DNA from: an uncultured Cellvibrio sp.
GTDB lineage: Bacteria; Pseudomonadota; Gammaproteobacteria; Pseudomonadales; Cellvibrionaceae
Assembly (NCBI GenBank): GCA_946480695.1
Contig: CAMLKG010000017.1
Location: 32,778 to 96,777, forward strand
Reading direction: 5' to 3'
Length of the DNA: 64,000 nt
In this document: positions 8,662-17,934 of the stretch, piece by piece
Numbering within the stretch: the first letter of the stretch is position 1
Layout of the letters: each line of letters begins with the position of its first letter
Notes under the pieces: model-generated
Seen by the model: only the letters and a program-made list of their open reading frames with translations
What the model was told of the DNA's origin: nothing
Database searches by the model: none
Made by a program: the position numbers and the translations under genes

Positions 8662-8688
8662 AAAGCCCGCCTGCGCGGGCTTTTTTTT
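8662..8688 (+). terminator. Rho-independent terminator after cheR
   Basis: AAAGCCCGC and GCGGGCTTT form a 9-bp stem with a 4-base loop, followed by a run of eight T. It separates cheVR from the sigma-54 driven flgB operon. Confidence 0.92.
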
Positions 8689-8824
8689 GCGCATCCTTTA
8701 GTGAACAAAGGCAAAAACTAAAGCGGAAAGCCTTTGCCGCTTTACCCTTGCCGCTTTTTAAAACGGCGCGGTAAGGAAACAAAAACCCTTTTTAAAACAA
8801 TAAGATAAATTTCTTTTCAGTGGT

Positions 8825-8840
8825 TGGCACAGGGGTTGCT
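8825..8840 (+). promoter_or_regulatory. Sigma-54 promoter of flgBCDE
   Basis: TGGCAC, five bases, TTGCT: the -24 GG and -12 GC are spaced exactly as sigma-54 requires. It lies about 70 bases before the flgB start. The activator is probably a FleQ-type protein encoded elsewhere. Confidence 0.88.
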
Positions 8841-8908
8841 TTGGTGTTGGTAACTGTCAAAAGTGGCTGAATGGTTTTGCCACTTATGAATCCACCAAGG
8901 TAGCGATT

Positions 8909-9310
8909 ATGTCTATTTCCTTTGATAAAGCCTTAGGTATCCACGAAAAAGCACTGCATTTTCGTTCGGAGCGTGCAGCGGTATTGGCGAATAACCTGGC
9001 TAACGTAGATACGCCCAATTTCAAAGCCAAGGATTTGGATTTCAAACAAGCGCTACAGCAAAAAATGAACCCATCGCAAGGTTTTGATATGTCTACCACC
9101 CGGGAACGTCACATCGGGGGGGAGGGTTTCAATACGGCAGAAGGCGATGTGTTGTATCGCACCCCGCAACAACCCTCGATTGACGGTAACACCGTTGAAG
9201 ACCAAATCGAACACGCGGAATACATGAAAAACGCCTTGGCATTCCAGGCCAGTTTCCAATTTTTGAATAGCAAATTTTCCGGTTTGCGTAGCGCAATTCG
9301 CGGCGAGTAA
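8909..9310 (+). CDS. flgB: Flagellar basal-body proximal rod protein FlgB
   Basis: 133 residues, normal for the family. It has the rod-protein N-terminal signature ANNLANVDTPNFKAKDLDF and a C-terminal heptad-like helix (EYMKNALAFQASFQFLNSKFSGLRSAI). FlgB is part of the rod in the periplasm, exported by the flagellar type III apparatus without a signal peptide. AAGG lies upstream of the ATG. First gene of the sigma-54 operon flgBCDE; flgC starts 41 bases later. Confidence 0.97.
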   Translation: MSISFDKALGIHEKALHFRSERAAVLANNLANVDTPNFKAKDLDFKQALQQKMNPSQGFDMSTTRERHIGGEGFNTAEGDVLYRTPQQPSIDGNTVEDQIEHAEYMKNALAFQASFQFLNSKFSGLRSAIRGE

Positions 9311-9351
9311 TTCCATTTTTATCATTCACCAGAGTGAAGCAGGTATAGATC

Positions 9352-9801
9352 ATGGCACTAGGAAATATTTTTGATATCGCTGGAACCGGTATGAATGCGC
9401 AGAGTTTGCGTTTGAACACCACCGCCAGCAACCTGGCAAATGCCCAGTCTGCCAGCTCGAGTGTGAATGAAGTTTACCGCAGCCGCCAACCGGTGTTTGC
9501 CGCTATCCAGCAACAAGCGATGCGCGACAGCGTTGCGGAAGGTACCTACAGCGATAACGAAGTGGATGCCGCCGCCGGTGTGCAGGTACTCGGTATTGTT
9601 GAGAGCGATGCGCCCTTGCAACGCCGTTATGAACCGGATCATCCCAAAGCGGATGAGCAAGGTTATGTGTACTACCCGAATGTAAACCCGGTAGAGGAAA
9701 TGGCCAACATGATTGCCGCTTCGCGTTCATTCCAAATGAATGTGGAAGTTATGAACTCGGCCAAGCAAATGGTTCAACGTGTGTTGACCCTTGGTCAGTA
9801 A
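9352..9801 (+). CDS. flgC: Flagellar basal-body rod protein FlgC
   Basis: 149 residues. Rod protein with N-terminal TGMNAQSLRLNTTASNLANAQSA and C-terminal VNPVEEMANMIAASRSFQMNVEVMNSAKQMVQRVLTLGQ, both diagnostic. Forms the proximal rod together with FlgB and FlgF. Second gene of the flgB operon. Confidence 0.97.
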   Translation: MALGNIFDIAGTGMNAQSLRLNTTASNLANAQSASSSVNEVYRSRQPVFAAIQQQAMRDSVAEGTYSDNEVDAAAGVQVLGIVESDAPLQRRYEPDHPKADEQGYVYYPNVNPVEEMANMIAASRSFQMNVEVMNSAKQMVQRVLTLGQ

Positions 9802-9820
9802 TTAGCGCGGGAGAAATAGT

Positions 9821-10528
9821 ATGTCTACTGTCAGCGGCACTAATAGCACTACCAGCGTTACGGATAATTTGAGCATCACCAAACGCCAGGAAACCAAAAA
9901 AAATAACAACGAATTAGGGCAGGCGGCGTTTCTCGAATTGATGATTACGCAAATGAATAACCAAAACCCGTTAAGCCCCCAGGACAACAGCGAATTTGTA
10001 GCGCAACTGGCGCAATTCAGTTCGGTAGAGGGTTTGGAACGCTTGAATAAAACATTTAATAGTTTTATGTCCAACAATGCGTTGCAAGCCTCGTCCCTGG
10101 TTGGTCGGAGTGTGACTGTTGAATCGGAAAAAAGCACACTGGTGAAAGGTGGCATTATTGCGGGCAGTGTTGATCTGGCCTATTCAGCCAAGGATTTAAA
10201 TATCAGCGTTTATGATGAAGCCGGGACACTGGTGCAAAAAATTCCGGTGGGTGAAGTACCGCAGGGTGAAATGGTATTCCGCTGGGATGGACAAAATATT
10301 GAAATTAACGGTGAGCTTCTGGATTGGGAACCGGCTGACGATGCCGCCGCTGCCGCCGGTGAATATAAGTTTGAAGTTACCGCTGACCAAAACGGCAAAA
10401 CCGAAGCATTGAAAACATCGCTCAGTGCCAACGTTAATAGCGTGACTATCGGTGAAAATGGTTCGTTGATCCTGAACCTGGCCGGTGTAGGTGCGGTGGA
10501 AGCCAGCAAGGTTAAGCAATTTAACTAA
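9821..10528 (+). CDS. flgD: Flagellar hook assembly (capping) protein FlgD
   Basis: 235 residues. FlgD caps the growing hook. The N-terminal scaffold motif is clear (ELGQAAFLELMITQMNNQNP, EFVAQLAQFSSVEGL), followed by an Ig-like/tudor region with the typical VFRWDGQN. GGGAG precedes the ATG at the proper distance. It lies between flgC and flgE as usual. Confidence 0.97.
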   Translation: MSTVSGTNSTTSVTDNLSITKRQETKKNNNELGQAAFLELMITQMNNQNPLSPQDNSEFVAQLAQFSSVEGLERLNKTFNSFMSNNALQASSLVGRSVTVESEKSTLVKGGIIAGSVDLAYSAKDLNISVYDEAGTLVQKIPVGEVPQGEMVFRWDGQNIEINGELLDWEPADDAAAAAGEYKFEVTADQNGKTEALKTSLSANVNSVTIGENGSLILNLAGVGAVEASKVKQFN

Positions 10529-10596
10529 CGCCGGTTAAGCGATTGTTTGTGTACAACTAAAAATTACTGCCATTCATTTTATGGTCGAGGTGTGAT

Positions 10597-13023
10597 ATGT
10601 CGTTCAATACAGCGTTAAGCGGGATTCGTGCAGCCAATACTGATTTGCAGGTAACCGGCAACAATATTGCCAATGCGAGTACCGTTGGTTTTAAATCATC
10701 GCGCGCTGAATTTGGCGATGTATACACCAGCACCTTGCTCGGTGGTGGATCGAACACACCCGGTAGCGGTGTGACTATCCAGAACATTCGCCAGCAATTT
10801 ACCCAGGGCAATTTAAAGTTCACCCAAAATGAACTGGATTTGTCGGTAAATGGTGAAGGCTTTTTCGTGGTGGAAAAAAACGGTGACCGCCTGTTTACCC
10901 GCGCCGGTACTTTCGGTTTGGATAAAAATGGCTATATCGTGAATGGTACCGGCGCCATGTTGCAAGGTTTTGCCGCTGATGGCACCGGTAACGTGAGTGG
11001 CGTACTGGGTAACCTGCGTGTGGATGTCAGCTCCCAGGAACCCCGTCAAACCACCGCGGTCAATGCCGCTTTTAACCTGGATTCCAACGAAACTGTATTG
11101 GAAACAACCGGTACCCGTTTTGCAACCAATGGCACGGGTGTTAATGAAGCGCAGGTCGGTGCGAAAGATTCCACAACCACGTCATTGAACCTCGGTAATG
11201 TCGCAACGCCAATTACGTTTAATGCCGGTAATACCACGGCATTTACCTTGTCGCGTACTGACCCGATAAGCCTTGCCACCGACAGCGTCTATATCAACCT
11301 GGACAGTGGTTCCGCGAGTTCCCCGGCGGCCCTGGCCAACCTGATTAACTCCGCCAATTTCGATTCGCCCGATAAAATCAACGTGGAAGCCTATGTCGAT
11401 ACCGCTACCAATGAGTTGAAATTCCGCGATATGGCGACCGGTGTTGCATCAACCGTGACGGTAACGCTGGATGCGCCTAATTCTGACGCTAATGCATTGA
11501 CTACTGCTATTGGCGGCGTAAGCACCGCGGCTGGAACTGCCCATCCCACTGCACATGACACCGGTATTCCTGAAGTGACCAATAATTATGGTTCTCACAC
11601 CTTGGTCATTCGCAGTCCTGCCGGAACCGATGTTACCTATGTGAGCAAATACGGTACCAGTGCCGATGAAACCGCCTCTGAATTAAATAAATTAGCGGGT
11701 GTTACCGCAACGGCGCGTACCAGTGCAACCTTGTTTGCAACAGACGCGGCAGCCGTCCCGCCAAAAGTATTTACCAATAATGGTTCATTCAAATTGAACG
11801 GTGTGACCCTAAGCTCTACCGGCACGCCCGATATGACCGCGTTGCGCGATGAAATTAATGGATTGAGTTCTTCCACACTGTTAGGGATTACCGCAACCGT
11901 GGACGCAAACGGCAATTTGGAAGTTGTGTCCGCAACCGGTAAGGATTTGGAATTCACCTTTGACCAGGCTGGTGGAGTAGCGGAAATCCAGGGTAGCCAG
12001 GGCACACCGCAAATTGTAAACAACACCAGTGACGCGGTGAAAATCGGCGGTGCCGTGACTATAACCATGCAGGAGGGTTACTCCATTGTCAGCAGCGCAC
12101 CGACAGTCCCGGTATTCGGCGGCAGCATGTTCGGTTCCATCAATGTACCGAATTTCTTTACACCGGTGCCCATTAACGCGTTTGATCCAAACGATCAAAA
12201 AACGTTTAACCATGCTACATCGACCACTGTGTATGACAGCCTGGGTAATTCGCACGTAATGCGCCAATATTTTGTGAAGCAGCCTTATGACGTGGCTGAT
12301 CCGTCAACCTCACCGAACCATTGGATGATGTACGTACAAATCGACGGACAGAACGTGGGCGACCCTGACCCGACATTGCCATCGCCGCAAAATACCGAGC
12401 CGACCATGGCCTCGTTTAACCTGCATTTTAATCCGGACGGTACGCTGGATCCGTTTACCACAGATTCCATGCTGATTTCCAACTGGACGCCATTGGGTGA
12501 AGACGGCGAACCCGTCGGTGCGCTTGGTCCATTAAATGTATTGCAAGGCGGAACCCTTCCGGTCGCTGAGCCACCGGCGAGTTCCAACTTTTTAATTGAC
12601 CTGGCGGGCAGCACCCAATTCGGCAGCGTGTTTGCGGTGGAGGAATTGGATCAAAACGGTTACGCGACTGGTCGTTTGGCGGGCCTGGATATCAGTAACA
12701 CCGGTATTGTGTTTGCGCGGTTTACTAACGGCGAAGCGCAAGTGTTGGGGCAAGTCGCCCTGGCAAACTTCAGCAGCGTGGAAGGTTTAAAACCGGTGGG
12801 TGATACCATGTGGGCACAAACCTTTGAAACCGGTGAAGCGATTATCGGCGCACCCGGTTCAGCGCAACTGGGCAATATCACCGCCGGTGCGGTGGAAGAG
12901 TCCAACGTGGATTTGTCCGAGCAATTGGTAAATTTGATTATTGCGCAACGCAATTATCAGGCAAACGCAAAAACCATTGAAACGGCGAATGCCACTACAC
13001 AAACCATCATCAATTTACGCTAG
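10597..13023 (+). CDS. flgE: Flagellar hook protein FlgE, enlarged form
   Basis: 808 residues, about twice the enterobacterial length near 400. The ends are canonical: SGIRAANTDLQVTGNNIANA at the start, NLKFTQNELDLSVNGEGFFV near residue 70, and EQLVNLIIAQRNYQAN at the C terminus. The extra length sits in the centre, roughly residues 150-480, as repeated low-complexity beta-rich segments full of Thr, Ala, Asn and Asp; these would face outward on the hook. GAGG precedes the ATG. Last gene of flgBCDE, followed by a hairpin. Confidence 0.96.
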   Translation: MSFNTALSGIRAANTDLQVTGNNIANASTVGFKSSRAEFGDVYTSTLLGGGSNTPGSGVTIQNIRQQFTQGNLKFTQNELDLSVNGEGFFVVEKNGDRLFTRAGTFGLDKNGYIVNGTGAMLQGFAADGTGNVSGVLGNLRVDVSSQEPRQTTAVNAAFNLDSNETVLETTGTRFATNGTGVNEAQVGAKDSTTTSLNLGNVATPITFNAGNTTAFTLSRTDPISLATDSVYINLDSGSASSPAALANLINSANFDSPDKINVEAYVDTATNELKFRDMATGVASTVTVTLDAPNSDANALTTAIGGVSTAAGTAHPTAHDTGIPEVTNNYGSHTLVIRSPAGTDVTYVSKYGTSADETASELNKLAGVTATARTSATLFATDAAAVPPKVFTNNGSFKLNGVTLSSTGTPDMTALRDEINGLSSSTLLGITATVDANGNLEVVSATGKDLEFTFDQAGGVAEIQGSQGTPQIVNNTSDAVKIGGAVTITMQEGYSIVSSAPTVPVFGGSMFGSINVPNFFTPVPINAFDPNDQKTFNHATSTTVYDSLGNSHVMRQYFVKQPYDVADPSTSPNHWMMYVQIDGQNVGDPDPTLPSPQNTEPTMASFNLHFNPDGTLDPFTTDSMLISNWTPLGEDGEPVGALGPLNVLQGGTLPVAEPPASSNFLIDLAGSTQFGSVFAVEELDQNGYATGRLAGLDISNTGIVFARFTNGEAQVLGQVALANFSSVEGLKPVGDTMWAQTFETGEAIIGAPGSAQLGNITAGAVEESNVDLSEQLVNLIIAQRNYQANAKTIETANATTQTIINLR

Positions 13024-13042
13024 GTAAATTAATTTAAATGGG

Positions 13043-13080
13043 GCGGCAAAGGGCGGAAGCTCTTTGCCGCTTTCTATTTT
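13043..13080 (+). terminator. Hairpin terminator after flgE
   Basis: GCGGCAAAG and CTTTGCCGC form a 9-bp stem with a 10-base loop, followed by TTTCTATTTT. It lies between flgE and the next sigma-54 promoter. Confidence 0.75.
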
Positions 13081-13141
13081 CCTATCTCGGCCGCATTAAA
13101 AAAATCCAGTTATTTCAATCAATTAAATCTGTTCCCAAGGT

Positions 13142-13157
13142 TGGCACCGCTCTTGCA
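13142..13157 (+). promoter_or_regulatory. Sigma-54 promoter of flgFGHIJKL
   Basis: TGGCAC, five bases, TTGCA: a full consensus match with correct -24/-12 spacing, about 100 bases before flgF. Confidence 0.88.
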
Positions 13158-13255
13158 AAACCTTCGGTAATGGCACATTCGCCAAAAAACCAACGCAACT
13201 TTTTTGAATTCCTTTTTTTTCGTTCATGCGCGTTGGCAACCGGAGTAGAGATATC

Positions 13256-13999
13256 GTGGAAAGAGCCTTATTCATTGCAATGACCGGAGCCAAGCACAAC
13301 ATGCTTGCCCAGACCAATCGTGCCAATAATTTGGCAAACCTGAGCACCAGTGGGTTCCGTGCCGATTTCGAACAATCGCGCAGTATGGGTGTGTATTACG
13401 GTGAAGGCCAACCAACGCGCGCCTACGCCATGACGGAAGCACCTCGCTCCAATTTTGAATCGGGCCCGATGATCACCACGAACAATTCCCTGGATGTCGC
13501 GATCCAGGGGAATGGCTTTATTGCTGTACAGGCACCCGACGGTTCAGAAGCTTACACCCGCTTCGGTAACCTCGCGATTGATGCAAACGGCATGTTGCGT
13601 ACCGCCAACGGTTTACCTGTGTTGGGGGCGAACGGCCCGATTAACATTCCCGAGAATGAAAAAGTCCAAATCGGTTCGGACGGCACTATTTCCTTTGTCG
13701 GTTTAGGGCAGGGGCCTGAAGCCCTGGTGCAAGCCGGGCAAATCAAATTAGTCAATCCGGATGTGAAAACTATCGAAAAAGGTGATGACGGTTTGTTTCG
13801 CCAACGCGATGGTTTGAATGCACCGGTTGCCGCTGAAGTGGTGTTGCGCAGTGGAATGTATGAGGGCAGTAACGTGAATGCCGTTGAAGAGTTCACGCAA
13901 ATCCTCAGCCTGGCCCGCCAATATGAAATGCAAGTGAAAGTGATGAAAACGGCGGAGGAAAACTCCGCAGCTTCCGCGCAATTATTGCAAATGTCGTAA
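13256..13999 (+). CDS. flgF: Flagellar basal-body rod protein FlgF
   Basis: 247 residues from a GTG start at 13256 (V-E-R-A-L-F-I-A-M-T-G-A-K), which matches where family members begin (usually M-D-x-A-L-Y). GGAG lies upstream. An in-frame ATG at 13226 would add ten atypical residues. Landmarks are QTNRANNLANLSTSGFRADF, NNSLDVAIQGNGFIAVQ and the C-terminal VNAVEEFTQILSLARQYEMQ. Rod protein, first in the flgF operon behind a sigma-54 site. Confidence 0.95.
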   Translation: MERALFIAMTGAKHNMLAQTNRANNLANLSTSGFRADFEQSRSMGVYYGEGQPTRAYAMTEAPRSNFESGPMITTNNSLDVAIQGNGFIAVQAPDGSEAYTRFGNLAIDANGMLRTANGLPVLGANGPINIPENEKVQIGSDGTISFVGLGQGPEALVQAGQIKLVNPDVKTIEKGDDGLFRQRDGLNAPVAAEVVLRSGMYEGSNVNAVEEFTQILSLARQYEMQVKVMKTAEENSAASAQLLQMS

Positions 14000-14056
14000 T
14001 TTTTTAATGCGTTAACACATTTTAATGCGTTAGGTATTTAACCCGAGGAAAAGATC

Positions 14057-14842
14057 ATGCACGCCGCCCTCTATGTCAGTAAAACCGGTTTGTCTGCCCA
14101 GGATCGCCAACTCACCACAATCTCCAACAACCTGGCTAATACCAGCACTGTTGGTTACAAACGTGATCGCGCTATTTTTGAAGATTTGCTGTATCAAAAC
14201 CAACGCCAACCCGGCGCGCAACAAACCCAGGAAACCCAACTGCCTTCTGGTTTGCAATTGGGCGCGGGTGTACGCGTGGTTGCTACGCAAAAAGAATTTA
14301 CCCAGGGTAATTTGCAAGTGACCGAACAATCGCTGGACGTTGCAATTGATGGTCACGGTTTCCTGCAATTCTTGCAGCCGGATGGCAGCATCGTTTATTC
14401 ACGCAACGGCCAATTGCAAATCAACGGCGAGGGGCAGTTAGTGAATGCCGATGGTTTATTGCTTGAGCCCGCCATCATTATTCCCGAGGGTACCAACAAG
14501 GTCACTATCGGCACCGATGGAACCGTAAATGGTTTTACCAATGGCCAGGTTGAGCCACAAGAATTGGGTACCATCCAATTGGTGGATTTTGTTAACCATT
14601 CCGGTTTGCAGCCCATCGGCGGCAATTTGTTTGTAGAAACGGTTGCGAGTGGTAATCCGGTGCAAGGCACCGCCGGTGAAAACGGTTTGGGTGTATTGAA
14701 ACAAGGCATGCTGGAAAATTCCAACGTGGATATCGTGGAAGAAATGGTGAATATGATCACCACCCAGCGCGCTTACGAAATGAACTCCAAGGTGGTTTCT
14801 ACCGCAGACCAGATGCTCCAGTACATTACCCAGAACCTTTAA
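14057..14842 (+). CDS. flgG: Flagellar distal rod protein FlgG
   Basis: 261 residues, standard length. N-terminal LYVSKTGLSAQDRQLTTISN then NLANTSTVGYKRDRAIF; middle QGNLQVTEQSLDVAIDGHGFLQ; C-terminal NVDIVEEMVNMITTQRAYEMNSK. Builds the distal rod that passes through the L and P rings. GAGGAA precedes the ATG. Confidence 0.97.
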   Translation: MHAALYVSKTGLSAQDRQLTTISNNLANTSTVGYKRDRAIFEDLLYQNQRQPGAQQTQETQLPSGLQLGAGVRVVATQKEFTQGNLQVTEQSLDVAIDGHGFLQFLQPDGSIVYSRNGQLQINGEGQLVNADGLLLEPAIIIPEGTNKVTIGTDGTVNGFTNGQVEPQELGTIQLVDFVNHSGLQPIGGNLFVETVASGNPVQGTAGENGLGVLKQGMLENSNVDIVEEMVNMITTQRAYEMNSKVVSTADQMLQYITQNL

Positions 14843-14895
14843 TTGAATTGATTATTAAATTTTTAAGTAACACATTCGTAGCGAGTATCAGCACC

Positions 14896-15591
14896 ATGGG
14901 CCAGCAACATTTCTTTTCCATCGCTAAAGTCTCTTGCCTTGCGCTAGCCGCGATGGTGGCGGGTGGTTGCGCCAGTAACAAGCCCATGGCTGATGATCCC
15001 GCCTACGCCCCCACAATTGCCGCCAATATGCCGGTGCCGCAACGCACGGAAGGGTCCCTGTACCAGGACACTTACGGTATGAATTTATTTAATGATCGCA
15101 AAGCGCATTTTGTTGGCGATGTTATTACCGTAACACTGAGTGAGCGTACAGTTTCCCGGAAATCCTCCGGCGTTAACACCAGCAAGAATAGTGGTGTGGA
15201 ATTTAATGCCGGTCCGTTGCTAGGCGTTAATCCAACATTTAAAGGGAATGAGTTGACTACCAACCTGGAACAGGATCGAACATTCAATGGCAATGCCGAT
15301 GCCGACCAAAGCAATAGTTTGCAAGGCAACATTACCGTCACGGTTGCGGAGATATTACCTAACGGCAATTTGGTCGTGCGTGGTGAAAAATGGATTACCT
15401 TAAACCGCGGCGATGAATTTATCCGCATCAGCGGCATAGTGCGCGCAGAAGACATCGCCCCGGACAATACTATTTTGTCCACCCGTTTAGCTAATGCAAA
15501 AATTTCATACAGTGGTACCGGTGAGTTGGCGGCAACGCAAAAAATGGGTTGGCTGTCACGCTTTTTCAACAGCGCAATATGGCCGCTTTAA
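14896..15591 (+). CDS. flgH: Flagellar L-ring lipoprotein FlgH
   Basis: 231 residues from the ATG at 14896. A signal peptide with lipobox (MVAGGC) marks it as an outer-membrane lipoprotein. Landmarks are [36 protein letters not shown] and the glycine/asparagine pattern of the ring domain, ending in [18 protein letters not shown] at 14848 in the same frame would lengthen the leader by 16 residues; neither start has a strong ribosome-binding site. FlgH forms the outer-membrane bushing for the rod. Confidence 0.94.
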   Translation: MGQQHFFSIAKVSCLALAAMVAGGCASNKPMADDPAYAPTIAANMPVPQRTEGSLYQDTYGMNLFNDRKAHFVGDVITVTLSERTVSRKSSGVNTSKNSGVEFNAGPLLGVNPTFKGNELTTNLEQDRTFNGNADADQSNSLQGNITVTVAEILPNGNLVVRGEKWITLNRGDEFIRISGIVRAEDIAPDNTILSTRLANAKISYSGTGELAATQKMGWLSRFFNSAIWPL

Positions 15592-15635
15592 TGTTAGCTG
15601 CAAGCATTATCCAATCAATTTCGGTCGAGGTTTTT

Positions 15636-16739
15636 ATGCGTAGGTTTTGTTGGTTGACGATCAGCGTATTGTTGCTGGCGAGTACAGTTGCGCAGGCCGA
15701 ACGCATCAAGGACATCGCCAGTGTGGCTGGTGTGCGCGCCAACCAATTGGTGGGTTACGGTTTGGTGGTAGGGCTGGACGGTACCGGTGACCAAACCACC
15801 CAATCGCCGTTTACAGTGCAATCGTTCAATTCGATGCTTAAACAATTTGGCATCACCGTGCCCGAAGGGGCACGTATGCAAATGAAAAATGTGGCGGCGG
15901 TAATGATCCAGGCTGAGTTGCCCGCCTTTGCGAAACCCGGCCAAACCATTGATGTCACCGTGTCATCGATCAGTAACGCTAAAAGTTTGCGCGGCGGCAG
16001 TTTGTTGGTGACGCCCTTAAAAGGCCTGGATGGAAAAGTGTATGCGGTTGCCCAAGGCAATTTGGTCGTGGGTGGATTAAGTGCGACAGGCAATGATGGT
16101 TCAAAAATCACGGTAAATATTCCCAGCGCTGGCCGCATTCCCAACGGTGCAATGGTGGAACGCATGGTAGACACCAATTTTGCCGGTGGCCAGCCGATTG
16201 TTTTCAATTTGCACCGCGCCGATTTCACCACGGCCAATCAATTGGCAAAAAGTATTAATGCGATGCTCGGGCCTGATGTTGCCCGCCCGCTGGATGCCGT
16301 TTCCATTATGGTGAATTCACCGGCGAACCCGGCACAGCGCGTGGATTTTATTTCCATGCTGGAAAATATCCAGGTCACTCCGGGTGAGGAAGTCGCGAAG
16401 GTAATTATTAATTCGCGCACCGGAACCATTGTGGTGGGAAAAAATGTGCGTGTGTCTCCCGTGGCGGTTACCCACGGCAGCCTGACGGTATCTGTGGCGG
16501 AGAGCTTGACCGTCAGCCAGCCCAACCCGCTGGGCGGTGGGCAAACCGTTGTTGTACCCAGCAGCAATATCAAGGCGGAAGAAGAAACCAACCCGATGTT
16601 CAAATTTGCACCCGGTGCAAGCCTGGACGATATCGTCCGGTCAGTTAATAACGTAGGCGCTTCGCCCAGCGATTTAATGGCTATTTTGGAAGCCTTGAAA
16701 GAATCCGGTGCGCTTAAAGCTGAATTGGTGGTGATCTAA
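15636..16739 (+). CDS. flgI: Flagellar P-ring protein FlgI
   Basis: 367 residues from the ATG at 15636, which follows GAGG and directly begins a signal peptide ([21 protein letters not shown]). The mature protein starts [20 protein letters not shown] and contains [19 protein letters not shown], both typical. An upstream in-frame ATG at 15549 lies inside flgH and would bury the signal peptide. FlgI forms the peptidoglycan-associated P ring with help from FlgA. flgJ starts on the base after its stop. Confidence 0.96.
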   Translation: MRRFCWLTISVLLLASTVAQAERIKDIASVAGVRANQLVGYGLVVGLDGTGDQTTQSPFTVQSFNSMLKQFGITVPEGARMQMKNVAAVMIQAELPAFAKPGQTIDVTVSSISNAKSLRGGSLLVTPLKGLDGKVYAVAQGNLVVGGLSATGNDGSKITVNIPSAGRIPNGAMVERMVDTNFAGGQPIVFNLHRADFTTANQLAKSINAMLGPDVARPLDAVSIMVNSPANPAQRVDFISMLENIQVTPGEEVAKVIINSRTGTIVVGKNVRVSPVAVTHGSLTVSVAESLTVSQPNPLGGGQTVVVPSSNIKAEEETNPMFKFAPGASLDDIVRSVNNVGASPSDLMAILEALKESGALKAELVVI

Positions 16740-17930
16740 ATGTTACCTGTTGATACTGGCGTAAGAGCTCCAAACGTTCAGGATACCTATCTGGACGTTA
16801 ATTCCCTTGATTCCGTCAAGGCAATGGGCCGCGCCAAGGATCCGCAGGCATTGAAAGAAATCGCCAGAAAATTTGAAGGCATGTTTGTCCAGCAAATGTT
16901 GAAAACCATGCGTGAAGCCAATGAGGTTTTCTCCCAAGGCAATTATTTTGACAGCAGCACCACGCGCTTCCATCGCGACATGCTGGACCAGCAAATGGTA
17001 TTAAACCTTACCAGTGGCCGCGGTATTGGATTGGCGGATCATTTTTACCAACAGATGATGCAATCCTACGGTGCCGGTATGAAAAAGCCGGAAGATACGC
17101 AGGGCGTGGAAGGTTCCGTGTTGGCACAAGGTTCCCTGCCCGATGCGGTGCAATACCAACAATCCGCCGCCAGGCCACCTGTTGCTCCAGCGGATAAGGA
17201 TATTTACGCAAATGACCTGGAATCATTGAACGCCTGGGTAATGGATTTTATGCGCATGAGCGATAACTCGGATGCGCTCGGTGCCGATGATGAATCCTCA
17301 CGCACCACAGCGCCTTTTCCCCACGCTTATATTCCCGGGCTCCTGGCCAAGCCGCAAATGGTTAGTGCGCGCAGCAGCCATAAAGCGAGTGTCAGCGATT
17401 CACAGGAAAATTTTGTGATGATGCTGCGACCACACGCTGAAAAAGCGGCGGCGGAATTACACATTAATCCGGATGTGCTGATCGCCCAGGTTGCGCTGGA
17501 AACCGGTTGGGGTAAACACGTTATCCATGACCACAAAGGTGAGAACAGTTATAACCTGTTCAACATCAAGGCCAGTTCCGGTTGGCAGGGCGATAAAGTC
17601 AATGTCACTACACTGGAATATCGCGATGGTATTGCAGCGAATGAAAAGGCGGATTTCCGTAAATACACAAACTATGCGGAAAGTTTTTCAGATTACGTGA
17701 ACCTGATGAAAAATAGCCCGCGCTACCAGCAAGCCCTGGATGCCGGTAAGGATTCATCAGCTTATGCGGAGGCGCTGCAATCTGCCGGTTATGCAACAGA
17801 TCCGCTGTACGCCAGGAAAATTAAAAGCCTGTTGAATTCCGATTCGATTCGCTCGCTGGGTGACCTGGCGCAATCAGCGCAACATTTTCTTTCCACGGCG
17901 GCGACTGCTGGCCGGAAATTAGCGGAGTAA
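16740..17930 (+). CDS. flgJ: Flagellar rod-assembly protein and peptidoglycan hydrolase FlgJ
   Basis: 396 residues with two parts. The N-terminal rod-cap domain (about 30-110) has ARKFEGMFVQQMLKTMREAN. The C-terminal muramidase domain (about 225-375) has the catalytic Glu254 in ALETGWGK and NLFNIKASSGW. It cuts a hole in the peptidoglycan for the rod. The linker between the domains is about 100 residues and low in complexity. The start codon abuts the flgI stop. Confidence 0.96.
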   Translation: MLPVDTGVRAPNVQDTYLDVNSLDSVKAMGRAKDPQALKEIARKFEGMFVQQMLKTMREANEVFSQGNYFDSSTTRFHRDMLDQQMVLNLTSGRGIGLADHFYQQMMQSYGAGMKKPEDTQGVEGSVLAQGSLPDAVQYQQSAARPPVAPADKDIYANDLESLNAWVMDFMRMSDNSDALGADDESSRTTAPFPHAYIPGLLAKPQMVSARSSHKASVSDSQENFVMMLRPHAEKAAAELHINPDVLIAQVALETGWGKHVIHDHKGENSYNLFNIKASSGWQGDKVNVTTLEYRDGIAANEKADFRKYTNYAESFSDYVNLMKNSPRYQQALDAGKDSSAYAEALQSAGYATDPLYARKIKSLLNSDSIRSLGDLAQSAQHFLSTAATAGRKLAE

Positions 17931-17934
17931 TCCT

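Noticed and set aside
8717..8745. TAAAG...GCCGCTTT before flgB as a sigma-28 promoter
   Set aside because: The spacer is 13 rather than 15 bases and the -10 is poor; the element is better read as a small inverted repeat of a common GCGGCAAA-type word.
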